Shown here: piece by piece, positions 33,324-42,491 of the stretch
How positions within the stretch are numbered: position 1 is the first letter of the stretch
Layout: each line of letters starts with the position of its first letter
Source: Prevotella sp.
GTDB lineage: Bacteria; Bacteroidota; Bacteroidia; Bacteroidales; Bacteroidaceae
Assembly: GCA_017554105.1 (NCBI GenBank)
Contig: JAFZIY010000025.1
Location: 58,844 to 122,843 of the forward strand
DNA: 64,000 bases
Direction: 5' to 3'
Notes under the pieces: generated by a model
Told to the model about the DNA's origin: nothing
Seen by the model: only the letters and a program-made list of their open reading frames with translations
Database searches by the model: none
Translations under genes and position numbers: made by a program

Positions 33324-33349
33324 TATAACTTCGTGGTCATGTTTGTTTG

Positions 33350-33381
33350 CAAATATACACCTTTTTATTAAAACCGCCAAA
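33350..33381 (-). promoter_or_regulatory. tatAC operon promoter
   Basis: TTTG (33378-33381), 20 bp, TATATTTG (33350-33357), minus strand, about 45 bases before tatA. Confidence 0.65.
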
Positions 33382-33456
33382 CAATGTATAATGTTTTCTT
33401 AACTCAAAATACAAAAAAGCATTTTTTATGATACAAAAGCATTGGCCTTTTGTTTG

Positions 33457-35052
33457 TTAGAACTCGCTCGTAAAGTGGAACTTTATATGCTTGAAGTCTT
33501 CTTGAGCCATCTGCAGGACATATTCGCTGTCGGCGAGGAAGACATCGCGTCCTTCTTTGTCAAGTGCCATATACTGATACTTGCGTTTCTTGAAGTTCTC
33601 AAACTCCTGGTCATCGTCGCTCTCTATCCAACAGGCCTTGTACAAATGCACGGGTTCCCAACGGCATTTCGCGTTATACTCGTTCTCAAGTCGATACTGA
33701 ATGACCTCAAACTGCAGTTGTCCAACAGTGCCGATAATCTTTCTTCCGTTGAACTGGTTAACGAAAAGCTGTGCGACACCCTCGTCCATCAACTGGTCGA
33801 TACCCTTTGCCAGTTGCTTTGATTTCATAGGGTCGTCGTTCTCTATATACTTGAACATCTCAGGAGAGAATGATGGCAGTCCGCGGAAATGCAACTGCTC
33901 ACCCTCTGTCAGCGTGTCGCCAATCTTGAATATCCCGTTGTCTGGAAGGCCTACAATGTCTCCTGGCCAAGCCTCGTCGATGGTGCTTTTACGCTGGGCC
34001 ATGAACTGTGTGGGGGAAGAGAATCTCAATGTCTTCCCCTGTCGCACATGAAGGTAAGGCTGATTCCTTTGGAACTTACCGCTGCATACCTTGCAAAAAG
34101 CGATACATGAGCGGTGGTTCGGGTCGATGTTTGCCGTTATCTTGAAGATAAATCCAGTGAACTTTTGCTCTTCCGGCTTTACTATTCGTTCCTCTGCTTT
34201 TGTATCTTTGGGGCTCGGAGCAATTTCCACGAAACAGTTAAGCAGTTCCTGAACGCCAAAATTGTTGAGCGCAGATCCAAAGAACACTGGTGCAACCTCG
34301 CCAGAAAGATATGTCTCCACGTCGAATTCGGGATATACTCCATCGATGAGTTCAAGGTCGTCACGCAGTTTCTCGGCATCCTGTTCGCCAATAAAGGATT
34401 CAAGGTCGGCAGAGTTGATGTCAACCTCCACTTTCTCCGTAACGCGCTGCTTGTCAGGAGTGAAGAGGTCGAGTTTTTCTTCATATATGTTATATACGCC
34501 CTTGAACTTCGCTCCTTGGTTTATTGGCCATGTAAGGGGGCGCACCTTTATCTGAAGTTCCTGCTCAAGTTCATCAAGCAAGTCAAACGGGTCACGTCCT
34601 TCACGGTCCATCTTGTTGATGAATATTATCACCGGAGTGTTTCTCATACGGCAGACATTCATCAGTTTTCGCGTCTGTGTTTCCACACCCTTCGCTCCAT
34701 CTACCACAATGATTGCCGAGTCAACGGCGGTGAGCGTACGATATGTGTCCTCCGCAAAGTCCTGGTGACCTGGAGTGTCAAGTATATTCACCTTGTAAAC
34801 TATGCTGTCAGGTGAGTCTGGGTTGGGAGAGTAGTCAAACTCCATCACAGAGGTTGAAACCGAGATACCGCGTTGCTTCTCGATGTCCATCCAGTCGCTG
34901 GTTGCGGTCTTCTTTATTTTGTTGTTCTTGACTGCTCCAGCCACTTGTATCTGTCCTCCAAAAAGCAGGAACTTTTCTGTAAGCGTAGTTTTACCAGCAT
35001 CAGGGTGACTGATTATGGCGAACGTTCTTCTTCTTTCTATTTCTTGATTCAT
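33457..35052 (-). CDS. prfC: Peptide chain release factor 3
   Basis: 531 residues, the standard RF3 size. GTPase motifs: [11 protein letters not shown] (G1), D-T-P-G-H-Q-D-F (G3), N-K-M-D (G4). It removes RF1/RF2 from the ribosome after termination, hydrolysing GTP. The later QFMAQRKST and [13 protein letters not shown]-like blocks (residues [14 protein letters not shown]) distinguish it from EF-G. Single gene; a TACCTTTG box lies at 35074-35081 on the minus strand without a good -33. Confidence 0.95.
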   Translation of the reverse strand: MNQEIERRRTFAIISHPDAGKTTLTEKFLLFGGQIQVAGAVKNNKIKKTATSDWMDIEKQRGISVSTSVMEFDYSPNPDSPDSIVYKVNILDTPGHQDFAEDTYRTLTAVDSAIIVVDGAKGVETQTRKLMNVCRMRNTPVIIFINKMDREGRDPFDLLDELEQELQIKVRPLTWPINQGAKFKGVYNIYEEKLDLFTPDKQRVTEKVEVDINSADLESFIGEQDAEKLRDDLELIDGVYPEFDVETYLSGEVAPVFFGSALNNFGVQELLNCFVEIAPSPKDTKAEERIVKPEEQKFTGFIFKITANIDPNHRSCIAFCKVCSGKFQRNQPYLHVRQGKTLRFSSPTQFMAQRKSTIDEAWPGDIVGLPDNGIFKIGDTLTEGEQLHFRGLPSFSPEMFKYIENDDPMKSKQLAKGIDQLMDEGVAQLFVNQFNGRKIIGTVGQLQFEVIQYRLENEYNAKCRWEPVHLYKACWIESDDDQEFENFKKRKYQYMALDKEGRDVFLADSEYVLQMAQEDFKHIKFHFTSEF

Positions 35053-35207
35053 TGTCTTTCTGTTTCAGAGGTGCAAAGGTAGTGAGAAATTTCAAGAATC
35101 TTGTATTTTTTCCTGAAAAGCATCGCAAATTGATGAAAAACCACTATCTACCAAACTAAAAAAAGTTAATAATCAACTATAATTATGATAATTATGGTGT
35201 ACCTTAG

Positions 35208-35236
35208 TTGTATTTCAAAGAAAAGTTGTACCTTTG
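35208..35236 (+). promoter_or_regulatory. rpsP promoter, -7 box clear
   Basis: TACCTTTG at 35229-35236; only a partial -33 (TTG at 35208-35210) precedes it. About 50 bases before the S16 start. Confidence 0.5.
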
Positions 35237-35295
35237 CGCCCGCTACCACGAGATGGTAGTATAAAATTCAAACCAAATTAATAATTTAAACAAAA

Positions 35296-35847
35296 ATGGC
35301 AACAAAAATCAGATTGCAGCGCGGCGGTCACAAAGGATATGCGTTCTATCGCATCGTTATCGCTGACGCAAGAGCACCACGTGATGGTAGATTTACTGAG
35401 AAGATTGGTACTTACAACCCTAACACCAATCCAGCCACAGTGGATTTGAATTTCGACCGCGCCCTCTATTGGGTTGAGGTTGGAGCACAACCAACAGACA
35501 CCGTTCGTAACATTCTTAAGAATGAGGGCGTGTATCTGATGAAGCACCTCCGTGGTGGAGTGAAGAAAGGCGCTTTCGACGAGGCTGCTGCACAGAGCAA
35601 GTTCGACGCTTGGAAGAGTGCGAAAGAAAAGGGCTTCGATGCTATCCGTGAGAATGAGGCTAAGGCAAAGAAAGAGGCTGCGGCTAAGGAACTGGATGCA
35701 GAGAAGAAGGTTAATGAGGCAATAGCAAAGAAGTTGGCAGACAAGAAGGCCGCTGAGGCTGCTGCCAAAGCAGAGGCAGAAGTTACTGCTACTGAAGAAG
35801 AGGCTCAGGCTGAGGCTCCTGCTGAGGAAGCACCTGCTGAGGCTTAA
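35296..35847 (+). CDS. rpsP: 30S ribosomal protein S16 with long C-terminal tail
   Basis: 183 residues; the first 85 or so are ordinary S16 ([20 protein letters not shown], then [17 protein letters not shown]-type and YNP). The remainder, about 95 residues, is Ala/Glu/Lys-rich and likely a charged helix ending in [11 protein letters not shown]. Escherichia coli S16 is 82 residues; longer tails are known in Bacteroidetes. The gene stands alone, without rimM, trmD or rplS. Confidence 0.95.
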   Translation: MATKIRLQRGGHKGYAFYRIVIADARAPRDGRFTEKIGTYNPNTNPATVDLNFDRALYWVEVGAQPTDTVRNILKNEGVYLMKHLRGGVKKGAFDEAAAQSKFDAWKSAKEKGFDAIRENEAKAKKEAAAKELDAEKKVNEAIAKKLADKKAAEAAAKAEAEVTATEEEAQAEAPAEEAPAEA

Positions 35848-35870
35848 TCATTCCTTTTTCAACAGAACAA

Positions 35871-35910
35871 AAAACGGGACTTCTTTTTGGGAAGTTCCGT
35901 TTTCTTTTTA
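35871..35910 (+). terminator. rpsP terminator
   Basis: AAAACGGGACTTC, T-rich loop, GAAGTTCCGTTTT (one G-T pair) then CTTTTT. Also placed to end the convergent dsbD-like gene. Confidence 0.8.
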
Positions 35911-35929
35911 TAATCTAAAATTGCCTTTC

Positions 35930-37993
35930 TCATTTTCCAGTCTTGCCAAGTCCCTTTTGGAGGAACTGCAGGTAGGCATGTGGGTCCTCTTTGTATGCGA
36001 AAGGTTCTGCGAGAGGCTCGCCCTTTGCATTTACTGGTACGTAGAAAGGTTGTGCGAGATAACCATACTTGGTTTCTTGCAGGTAACTCCATTTATCTCC
36101 TATAGTACGCAGTGTCTTCTTGTCGCCATTTGGCATTGTCACCTCAATATTTTTGTCCAGTGGGGTCTTGTCGTCCACATATAGTGAAACGAGGATGTAA
36201 TTGTTGTTAAGAGTCTCTGCCACTTGTGGGTCTGTCCACACAGCAGCCTCCATCTTACGGCAGTTGACACATCCGTAACCGGTGAAGTCTAATAGTACAG
36301 GTTTCCCTGTCCGTACCGATTCTGCTATACCCTCATCATAATCAAGGAATGCTGCTTTCACCTCATTTCTGTTGAGATTGAAGTCCTGTGTGCTAATTGG
36401 TGGCGTGAATGCACTTATTGCCTTGCACGGAGCGCCCCATAGTCCTGGTATCATATATATGGCGAAAGCAATAGAGATTAGTCCTCCCATAATGGCAACA
36501 ACAGGCTTGGGCTTTATTGTGCCATCCGCCTCGGTGTCGCTTTGGAAATGGAAGATGCCGCATAGATATAGTCCGAGCAGAAGGAATATTGCTATCCACA
36601 AGCAGAGGAATACCTCACGGTCGAGCAGGTGCCATCCGTATGCGAGGTCGGCAACTGAGAAGAACTTCAGGGCAAAAGCCAGTTCGATGAATCCCAACGT
36701 CACCTTCAGGATGTTCATCCATGAGCCGCTCTTGGGTGCCTGTTTAAGCCATGCGGGGAAAAGGGCAAAGAGTGTGAATGGTAGTGCGAGGGCAAGTGCA
36801 AACCCGAACATGCCTATTGCGGGAGCAACGACGTTGCCCGATGTGGAGAAGTCTACGAGCAGGAATCCTATAATAGGACCAGTGCATGAGAATGATACTA
36901 TCGCAAGCGTAAAGGCCATTAGGAATATCCCGAGCAGTCCTCCTGTTTTCCCTGCCTTACTATCTAATTTGTTGCTCCATGATGAAGGGAGAGAAATCTC
37001 AAACCATCCGAAAAAGGAGAGCGCAAAGACCACAAGCAGTAGGAAGAAGAAAATGTTGACGTAGGCATTTGTTGCTAGTTCATTGAGTTTCTGGGCTCCA
37101 TATATGGCGGTGACAACTAATCCAAGGGTAAGATAAATAATGATAATCGATAGCCCATAAGTCATAGCGTCTGTCACAGCCTTCCGCTTGTTGTCCTTCG
37201 CACGCTTGAGGAAGAAACTCACGGTCATAGGGATTATCGGCCACACGCAGGGTGTGAGGAGTGCTATGAATCCTCCGAGAAGACCCATTAGGAATATATA
37301 CCACAGACTTTTGGAATTGGTCGGAGATAACTGATTAATATCCACATTGCTTTTAAAAAGCCCTATTGAATCATGTTTTTCAACCTCTTGCCCGGAAAGA
37401 GTATCTTGGGATAGGGTAGTTTGTCCTTTCTCCGCTTCGCTCTCTTCTGAATTTAGTGGGTTAGTATCGGTAGCCTTTAGTGTTTCCTTTGATTCTTCAG
37501 ATTGCTGCTGTTTGGAATCGGCATCTGTATTCTTGGGTGCCTCACCATTGTAATTGAAATCTACGGAAGTAGGAGGAAGGCACATCTGGTCGTTGCATGC
37601 TCCATAGACGAGGCTGCCTTTCACATCGTATTTCCCTCCTGTGGTACGGAAGCGCTGAGAGAAGGTCACGGCATCCTCAAAGTAACGCACGTTCATCTCG
37701 AAAAGGTCGTCGTAAACATTCTTCTCTTTGCCTATTGCCTTCAGGGGGCCTTCTGCGACTATTCCTTCGCTCTTGTCAATGGCTATTGCAGCAGAGATGG
37801 GACCGCCGGCAGGCAGTGAAGTACTGTAAACATGCCATCCCTTATCGATGGTGGCAGTAAACAACACATCGAAGGTGTTTTTGTTTACTTCTTTCTTTTC
37901 TACTTTGAAGCGCACGGGCTTGGTCATCAGATTCTGTGCTGATGCCGTTGTCATTATGGCAAGTAATGCCAATAATAGTATTCTTGTTTTCAT
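35930..37993 (-). CDS. DsbD-like thiol:disulfide interchange protein
   Basis: 687 residues. A signal peptide (about 1-19), an N-terminal DsbD-alpha-like domain (to about 160), a Ser/Glu/Thr-rich linker, then an eight-helix CcdA/DsbD membrane domain with the redox cysteines in LLTPCVWPIIPMTVSFF and VSFSCTGPIIGF, and a C-terminal thioredoxin domain with D-F-T-G-Y-G-C-V-N-C-R-K-M-E. It carries electrons from cytoplasmic thioredoxin to periplasmic thiol proteins. The gene is six bases behind the adaptor of the ABC exporter and thus at the end of that operon, which is an unusual partner. Confidence 0.9.
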   Translation of the reverse strand: MKTRILLLALLAIMTTASAQNLMTKPVRFKVEKKEVNKNTFDVLFTATIDKGWHVYSTSLPAGGPISAAIAIDKSEGIVAEGPLKAIGKEKNVYDDLFEMNVRYFEDAVTFSQRFRTTGGKYDVKGSLVYGACNDQMCLPPTSVDFNYNGEAPKNTDADSKQQQSEESKETLKATDTNPLNSEESEAEKGQTTLSQDTLSGQEVEKHDSIGLFKSNVDINQLSPTNSKSLWYIFLMGLLGGFIALLTPCVWPIIPMTVSFFLKRAKDNKRKAVTDAMTYGLSIIIIYLTLGLVVTAIYGAQKLNELATNAYVNIFFFLLLVVFALSFFGWFEISLPSSWSNKLDSKAGKTGGLLGIFLMAFTLAIVSFSCTGPIIGFLLVDFSTSGNVVAPAIGMFGFALALALPFTLFALFPAWLKQAPKSGSWMNILKVTLGFIELAFALKFFSVADLAYGWHLLDREVFLCLWIAIFLLLGLYLCGIFHFQSDTEADGTIKPKPVVAIMGGLISIAFAIYMIPGLWGAPCKAISAFTPPISTQDFNLNRNEVKAAFLDYDEGIAESVRTGKPVLLDFTGYGCVNCRKMEAAVWTDPQVAETLNNNYILVSLYVDDKTPLDKNIEVTMPNGDKKTLRTIGDKWSYLQETKYGYLAQPFYVPVNAKGEPLAEPFAYKEDPHAYLQFLQKGLGKTGK

Positions 37994-37999
37994 ATTCTT

Positions 38000-39109
38000 T
38001 TATTCTTTATTATCTTCCACTACTTTCGGGCCTCTAACCTTATCGGTTTTCTGTAATCCAGAGCGTATTTCTATGTTTACTCCGTCACTGAGTCCTGTCA
38101 CCACTTTCTTGCGGTTGTATGTTTTGTTCTTACCCTCGCCTTTGATAACATAGACGTAGGTGTCTTCACCTTCGAATTCTATAGCACTCTCAGGAACGCA
38201 AATTACTCCCTTTGCACTTTGTAGCACGATTTCAGCATTCGCACTATATCCTGAACGTAGGTTACTTCCTGTAGGAACGCTTACTGCCGCTTTCACCTCG
38301 AACTGATTTGCTCCATTAGTCTCAGTTGCCTTAGGTGAGATATACTCAAGTCGGGCGTCGAAGTGGAGGTCCTGCAATGCACCGATAGTTATTTTCATTA
38401 GCATTCCCTCATGCAACTGTCCCACTTCCGTTTCGTCTATATTTCCACGGAAGATAAGGTCACGCATGTCAGCAACACTTGCTATAGTCGTACCATCGTT
38501 GAAGGTGTTGCTCAGTATAACAGAGTTTCCCACCTTCACAGGAACGTCAAGAATCACTCCGCTGATGGTTGAGCGTATAAGGGTACTGCTGGCGCTGGCA
38601 TTGCTTGCTGACACACCGTCGCGCACCACCTGTAGGTTGTCGGTTGCAGCCTTTTTCTCTTCTTGTGCCTGTTTCAATGCTTGATGTACCTTATCATATT
38701 CGTCGGCACTCACCAGTCCTTTGTCGAATAGCATTTTCTCGCGCTCGTGATCTACTTGGGCCTGTTTGAGGTTGACATTGGCAAGTCGTAGTCGGCTCTG
38801 TGCAGAACTCAGTTGTCCCATATCAGGAATTACCTTTACCTTCGCAATTACTTCTCCGGCATTGACATTCTCACCAGCCACCTTGTATATCTCGGTTATG
38901 ATACCGCTAATCTGAGGTTTCACATTCACCTCGTCGCGCGGTTCTATCTTTCCAGTGATAACCGTAGTTTTGCTAATATCCATCACCTTTGGCTGGAACT
39001 CCTCGTACACTTCCTCTTTCGGTAATGACTTTATGTATAGGAACACAAATGTACCGAGAAAAACGAGAGCAATCAAGGCAGCCACTATAAACTTTGTATA
39101 TTTTCTCAT
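38000..39109 (-). CDS. Periplasmic adaptor (HlyD/MacA-like) of an ABC exporter
   Basis: 369 residues. N-terminal membrane anchor (about 7-28, FIVAALIALVFLGTFVFLYI), then a biotinyl-lipoyl-like domain (V-K-P-Q-I-S-G-I-I-T-E-I), a coiled-coil hairpin rich in Q/A/E (LKQAQVDHEREKMLFDKGLV), and beta-barrel domains (GVICVPESAIEFEGEDTYV). MacA-type adaptors bridge MacB-like transporters and an outer-membrane channel. No TolC-like gene is next to it. Fourth gene of the exporter operon. Confidence 0.85.
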   Translation of the reverse strand: MRKYTKFIVAALIALVFLGTFVFLYIKSLPKEEVYEEFQPKVMDISKTTVITGKIEPRDEVNVKPQISGIITEIYKVAGENVNAGEVIAKVKVIPDMGQLSSAQSRLRLANVNLKQAQVDHEREKMLFDKGLVSADEYDKVHQALKQAQEEKKAATDNLQVVRDGVSASNASASSTLIRSTISGVILDVPVKVGNSVILSNTFNDGTTIASVADMRDLIFRGNIDETEVGQLHEGMLMKITIGALQDLHFDARLEYISPKATETNGANQFEVKAAVSVPTGSNLRSGYSANAEIVLQSAKGVICVPESAIEFEGEDTYVYVIKGEGKNKTYNRKKVVTGLSDGVNIEIRSGLQKTDKVRGPKVVEDNKE

Positions 39110-39138
39110 ATCGTAAATTGATAATTTCCTGTTTTTAA

Positions 39139-40386
39139 TTATTCGTCTCGCATTGCATCAACGGGCTTAATGCTCATTGCCCGAAGTGCTGGTGCTAGTC
39201 CTGCTAGTACTCCGAGAATACTAAGCAATATAAGGGCCGCTATTGCAGCCCAGATGCTTATCTGGAACCTGGCGGTGAGGATGCCATCAGTTGTATTTGC
39301 CAATTCAAGCATCTCAAGAACAAACACTGCGAAAAGGATACCCATCATACCTGCTACTATAGTGAGGAGTATGCTTTCAGTGATTATCTGTGAGAGTATG
39401 TTTGATGGCGTTGCTCCTATAGCCCGCCGAATACCAATCTCTGTGGTGCGCTCTTTTACAGTCACCATCATTATGTTACTTACTCCGATTGCTCCTGCAA
39501 GCAATGTGCCAATTCCTACGAGCATGATGAGGAAATTGACTCCCGAGAAGAGGTTGTCAAGCATTCCAAACATCACTTCTGAGTTGAAGATGCTTATGGC
39601 TTTCTCGTCAGTAGGGTCGATGTGGTGAGCACTGGCTATGACTGTACGCATCTTGTCAGTGATGTCGCTCATCGCTACTCCTCTCTTTGCTGTTACTGCT
39701 ATCAGGTGCACCGTGTCACCCTTGTTATATGCCTGTTGCATCATTGAGAGTGGTATGGAAACTGACTCGTCGGCACTTCCGTTGATGTTTATGTTGCCGC
39801 TGGAATAATCCACACCTACTACACTATAGTATATCTTGTCGATGCAGATGCGTTTACCACATGGGTCACCACCGCCGGGGAATAGTTCTTTGTATATCTT
39901 TTTCCCTATGACACATACTTTTCGGTTCTGGTTAATATCCATTTCATTGAGATACCTGCCGTAGAATATTCTGGGCTGTTCGACGTACTGATAGCCTGCG
40001 AGTAGCCCTTTTACGGTTGCTGTGCTTTTATTATCTCCCACGGTAACTATTCGTCCCCATTCAGATATAAGCGGCTGTACCTCTTCCAGTTCGGGTACTT
40101 GCTGCTTAAGTCTTATCACGTCGTTATGGTTCATGCTCCACCACCTGCCTTTGCGTAGCCCGTTGTATGGCTTTGTAGTCGACTGTGCCCATATCATAGC
40201 GGAGTTTGTAGCAAACCCGTCGAAGTTTCTTGCCAGAAGTTCCCTCAGTCCGTTTCCTCCACCAAGAAGTGCTACGAGCATAAAGATACCCCAGAACACG
40301 CCAAAGCCAGTGAGTAGCGAGCGGCTCTTGTTTCTCGTTATAGTGTCGAGAATCTCTCTATGTCGGTCAATATCGAATAGTAGCAT
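39139..40386 (-). CDS. ABC transporter permease, MacB/FtsX type (2)
   Basis: 415 residues with one N-terminal helix, a large periplasmic MacB-type domain, and three C-terminal helices with the FtsX core (LLAGAIGVSNIMMVTVKERT, EIGIRRAIGATPSNIL). The terminal L-A-P-A-L-R-A-M-S-I-K-P-V-D-A-M-R is typical. Paired with a second permease of the same type and a separate ATPase, so the active unit is probably a heterodimer. Confidence 0.88.
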   Translation of the reverse strand: MLLFDIDRHREILDTITRNKSRSLLTGFGVFWGIFMLVALLGGGNGLRELLARNFDGFATNSAMIWAQSTTKPYNGLRKGRWWSMNHNDVIRLKQQVPELEEVQPLISEWGRIVTVGDNKSTATVKGLLAGYQYVEQPRIFYGRYLNEMDINQNRKVCVIGKKIYKELFPGGGDPCGKRICIDKIYYSVVGVDYSSGNININGSADESVSIPLSMMQQAYNKGDTVHLIAVTAKRGVAMSDITDKMRTVIASAHHIDPTDEKAISIFNSEVMFGMLDNLFSGVNFLIMLVGIGTLLAGAIGVSNIMMVTVKERTTEIGIRRAIGATPSNILSQIITESILLTIVAGMMGILFAVFVLEMLELANTTDGILTARFQISIWAAIAALILLSILGVLAGLAPALRAMSIKPVDAMRDE

Positions 40387-40412
40387 CTTCTAACGTCCCT
40401 CGGAATCTTTGG

Positions 40413-41672
40413 TTATTCAGCCCTTAAAGCCTCAATAGGTCTTATCTTTGCAGCCTTTCTTGCTGGTATTAATCCTGCTAACGTTCCAGCAATTATCATT
40501 ACCAGTGTTGCTTCTATGCAGACGTCAATACCCACAGTGGGGTTTAGGAACATCGTCGCCTCGAAGACACCAGAGTTAACGGTGGTGTGTCCGATTGTGG
40601 CATCCATATACTCATTTGCTGCCACACCGAGTAGCATTCCCACATATCCAAAAAATGTCGTAATGATGACACTCTCTATTATTATAAGCTTTAGGATAGA
40701 CCACGGGGTGGCTCCTATTGCTTTTCGTATTCCAAATTCGCGTGTACGCTCCTTCACGGTAATCAGCATAATGTTAGATACCCCAACTATGCCACTGAGT
40801 AGTGTAAATAGACCTATTATCCACAGAGCCGTCTGTATGATGCCTATTCCTGTGTTCATCTGCATGCTCTGTGTGAAACGGTTCCATATCCATAATGCAC
40901 CCTCGTCGTCGGGATCGGCATGATGGTTACCATTTACTCGTGCGCGGTAATTACTCTCGAAATCCTCGTTTGCTTTTTCTGTTGCCAGTCCGTGGAATGA
41001 GAACGCAATGCGGTCGGTCTTGTCTCCTTTATTATATATGGTTCGGAAGGTGGTGAATGGGGTGTAGATGCTGGCATTCCTTCCGCTCTTGTCTGACTTG
41101 TAAATTCCCACAACCTGAAAAGCCATTTTCCCGACGTTCACATGCTGTCCCACAAAATCACTCATTTCCTTGTTCCAGAGTTCTTTTGCGTCGTCACTTC
41201 CCATAACAATAACCTTACGTCTCTCTTGGATGTCAATGTCGTTTATGAATCGCCCGCACAGCATCTCCTTCTTATTGATACGTATCTCGTTCGGATAAAC
41301 TCCCTGCATCTGTGTGCTTATGTAATTCTCTCCAAGGCTGACGATGTTTCCACCCTGTTGTATAGTGGCTCCTACTTCGTCTATTATGTCATGATATTCG
41401 TTTGTCGTCACATTGATGTCCTTGTCATTAAGTTGAATATCTCTGCCTTCTTGCATTCCTTGATAGGCCTTGGTTGTAGTGCCACCGCCCACCATCATGG
41501 AGTTGTCCATGAATCGTGCACTTTGTTCCATCTGTGCGTTAATAAGACCATTACCAGCTCCCAAAAGAAAAATAATCATAAAAATACCCCACGCCACTGA
41601 GAATCCAGTCAGTGCCGTGCGCAATTTATTTCTTTTGGCAGTAGCCAATATCTCATCGATAATATCGTTCAT
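40413..41672 (-). CDS. ABC transporter permease, MacB/FtsX type (1)
   Basis: 419 residues, related to the next permease in the operon: N-terminal GFSVAWGIFMIIFLLGAGNG, a periplasmic domain, and C-terminal helices with SGIVGVSNIMLITVKERTRE and FGIRKAIGATPWSILK. Ends P-I-E-A-L-R-A-E. Its partner's N-terminus (GFGVFWGIFMLVALLGGGNG) shows the two arose by duplication. The substrate is unknown; lipid, peptide or drug export are all possible. Confidence 0.88.
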   Translation of the reverse strand: MNDIIDEILATAKRNKLRTALTGFSVAWGIFMIIFLLGAGNGLINAQMEQSARFMDNSMMVGGGTTTKAYQGMQEGRDIQLNDKDINVTTNEYHDIIDEVGATIQQGGNIVSLGENYISTQMQGVYPNEIRINKKEMLCGRFINDIDIQERRKVIVMGSDDAKELWNKEMSDFVGQHVNVGKMAFQVVGIYKSDKSGRNASIYTPFTTFRTIYNKGDKTDRIAFSFHGLATEKANEDFESNYRARVNGNHHADPDDEGALWIWNRFTQSMQMNTGIGIIQTALWIIGLFTLLSGIVGVSNIMLITVKERTREFGIRKAIGATPWSILKLIIIESVIITTFFGYVGMLLGVAANEYMDATIGHTTVNSGVFEATMFLNPTVGIDVCIEATLVMIIAGTLAGLIPARKAAKIRPIEALRAE

Positions 41673-41732
41673 TATGGTTATTTCTACGCTTTGCTTTGAT
41701 AACGTCTTATAATGCCCTTGGAGAGATGTAAC

Positions 41733-42401
41733 TCAAACAATTATACCATCCTTTATCCTTATTATTCTATCTGTTTGTTCCGCTACTACAGGGTCATGAG
41801 TCACGATAATCATCGTCATTCCATCCTTGCGGTTAAGGTCTTTCAGTAGTTGCATCACTTCCACGCTTGTCTTGGAGTCGAGAGCACCTGTTGGTTCATC
41901 TGCAAGAATTATCTGAGGATTAGTTATCAGGGCTCTTGCTGTTGCCACGCGCTGTTTCTGTCCTCCAGAAAGTTCGTTGGGGTAGTGTGTTGCCCATTCT
42001 TTCAGTCCTAGTTTGTCGAGATACTCCATCGCCATAAGATGCCTTTTGCGTCGCCCCACGCCCTGATAGAATAGGGGAAGTTCTACGTTCTCAACGGCAG
42101 TCTTGAATGAGATGAGGTTGAACGACTGGAATATAAACCCAATCATTCTATTTCTGTATTCCGCTGCCTTTCGTTCGCTAAGGTCCTTTATAAGTGTACC
42201 TCCCAGCAGATACTCACCAGTGTCGTAGTTGTCAAGAATGCCGATAATATTAAGTAGAGTGGATTTCCCAGACCCAGAAGCTCCCATGATGCTTACGAAT
42301 TCTCCTTTTGAAATGTCGAGGTCAATCCCCTTAAGTACATGCAGCGGCTGTGCCCCCATATAGGTCTTGTTTACTGCACTCAGATGAATAATATTCTCCA
42401 T
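41733..42401 (-). CDS. ABC transporter ATP-binding protein (MacB/LolD type)
   Basis: 222 residues. Walker A G-A-S-G-S-G-K-S-T-L, Q loop F-I-F-Q-S-F-N-L-I, signature L-S-G-G-Q-K-Q-R-V-A, Walker B I-I-L-A-D-E-P-T-G-A-L-D, H loop T-H-D. Drives the two FtsX-type permeases encoded downstream. First gene of the operon ATPase-permease-permease-adaptor-DsbD-like. Confidence 0.93.
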   Translation of the reverse strand: MENIIHLSAVNKTYMGAQPLHVLKGIDLDISKGEFVSIMGASGSGKSTLLNIIGILDNYDTGEYLLGGTLIKDLSERKAAEYRNRMIGFIFQSFNLISFKTAVENVELPLFYQGVGRRKRHLMAMEYLDKLGLKEWATHYPNELSGGQKQRVATARALITNPQIILADEPTGALDSKTSVEVMQLLKDLNRKDGMTMIIVTHDPVVAEQTDRIIRIKDGIIV

Positions 42402-42418
42402 ATTTACTATTAGGGTAG

Positions 42419-42450
42419 CAAAGGTAATGTAAAAACCTTAACATTGCAAG
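42419..42450 (-). promoter_or_regulatory. Promoter of the ABC exporter operon
   Basis: TACCTTTG at 42419-42426 on the minus strand; a weak -33 (CTTG, 42447-42450) lies 20 bp upstream. Start codon 17 bases beyond. Confidence 0.5.
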
Positions 42451-42491
42451 CAAAATAGTGCTTTTTTAACACTCAATTGTAAAAGTATCTT

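Noticed and set aside
38000-42401. Naming the exporter macAB (macrolide resistance)
   Set aside because: The ATPase and permeases are separate genes and there are two permeases; the MacAB substrate cannot be transferred.
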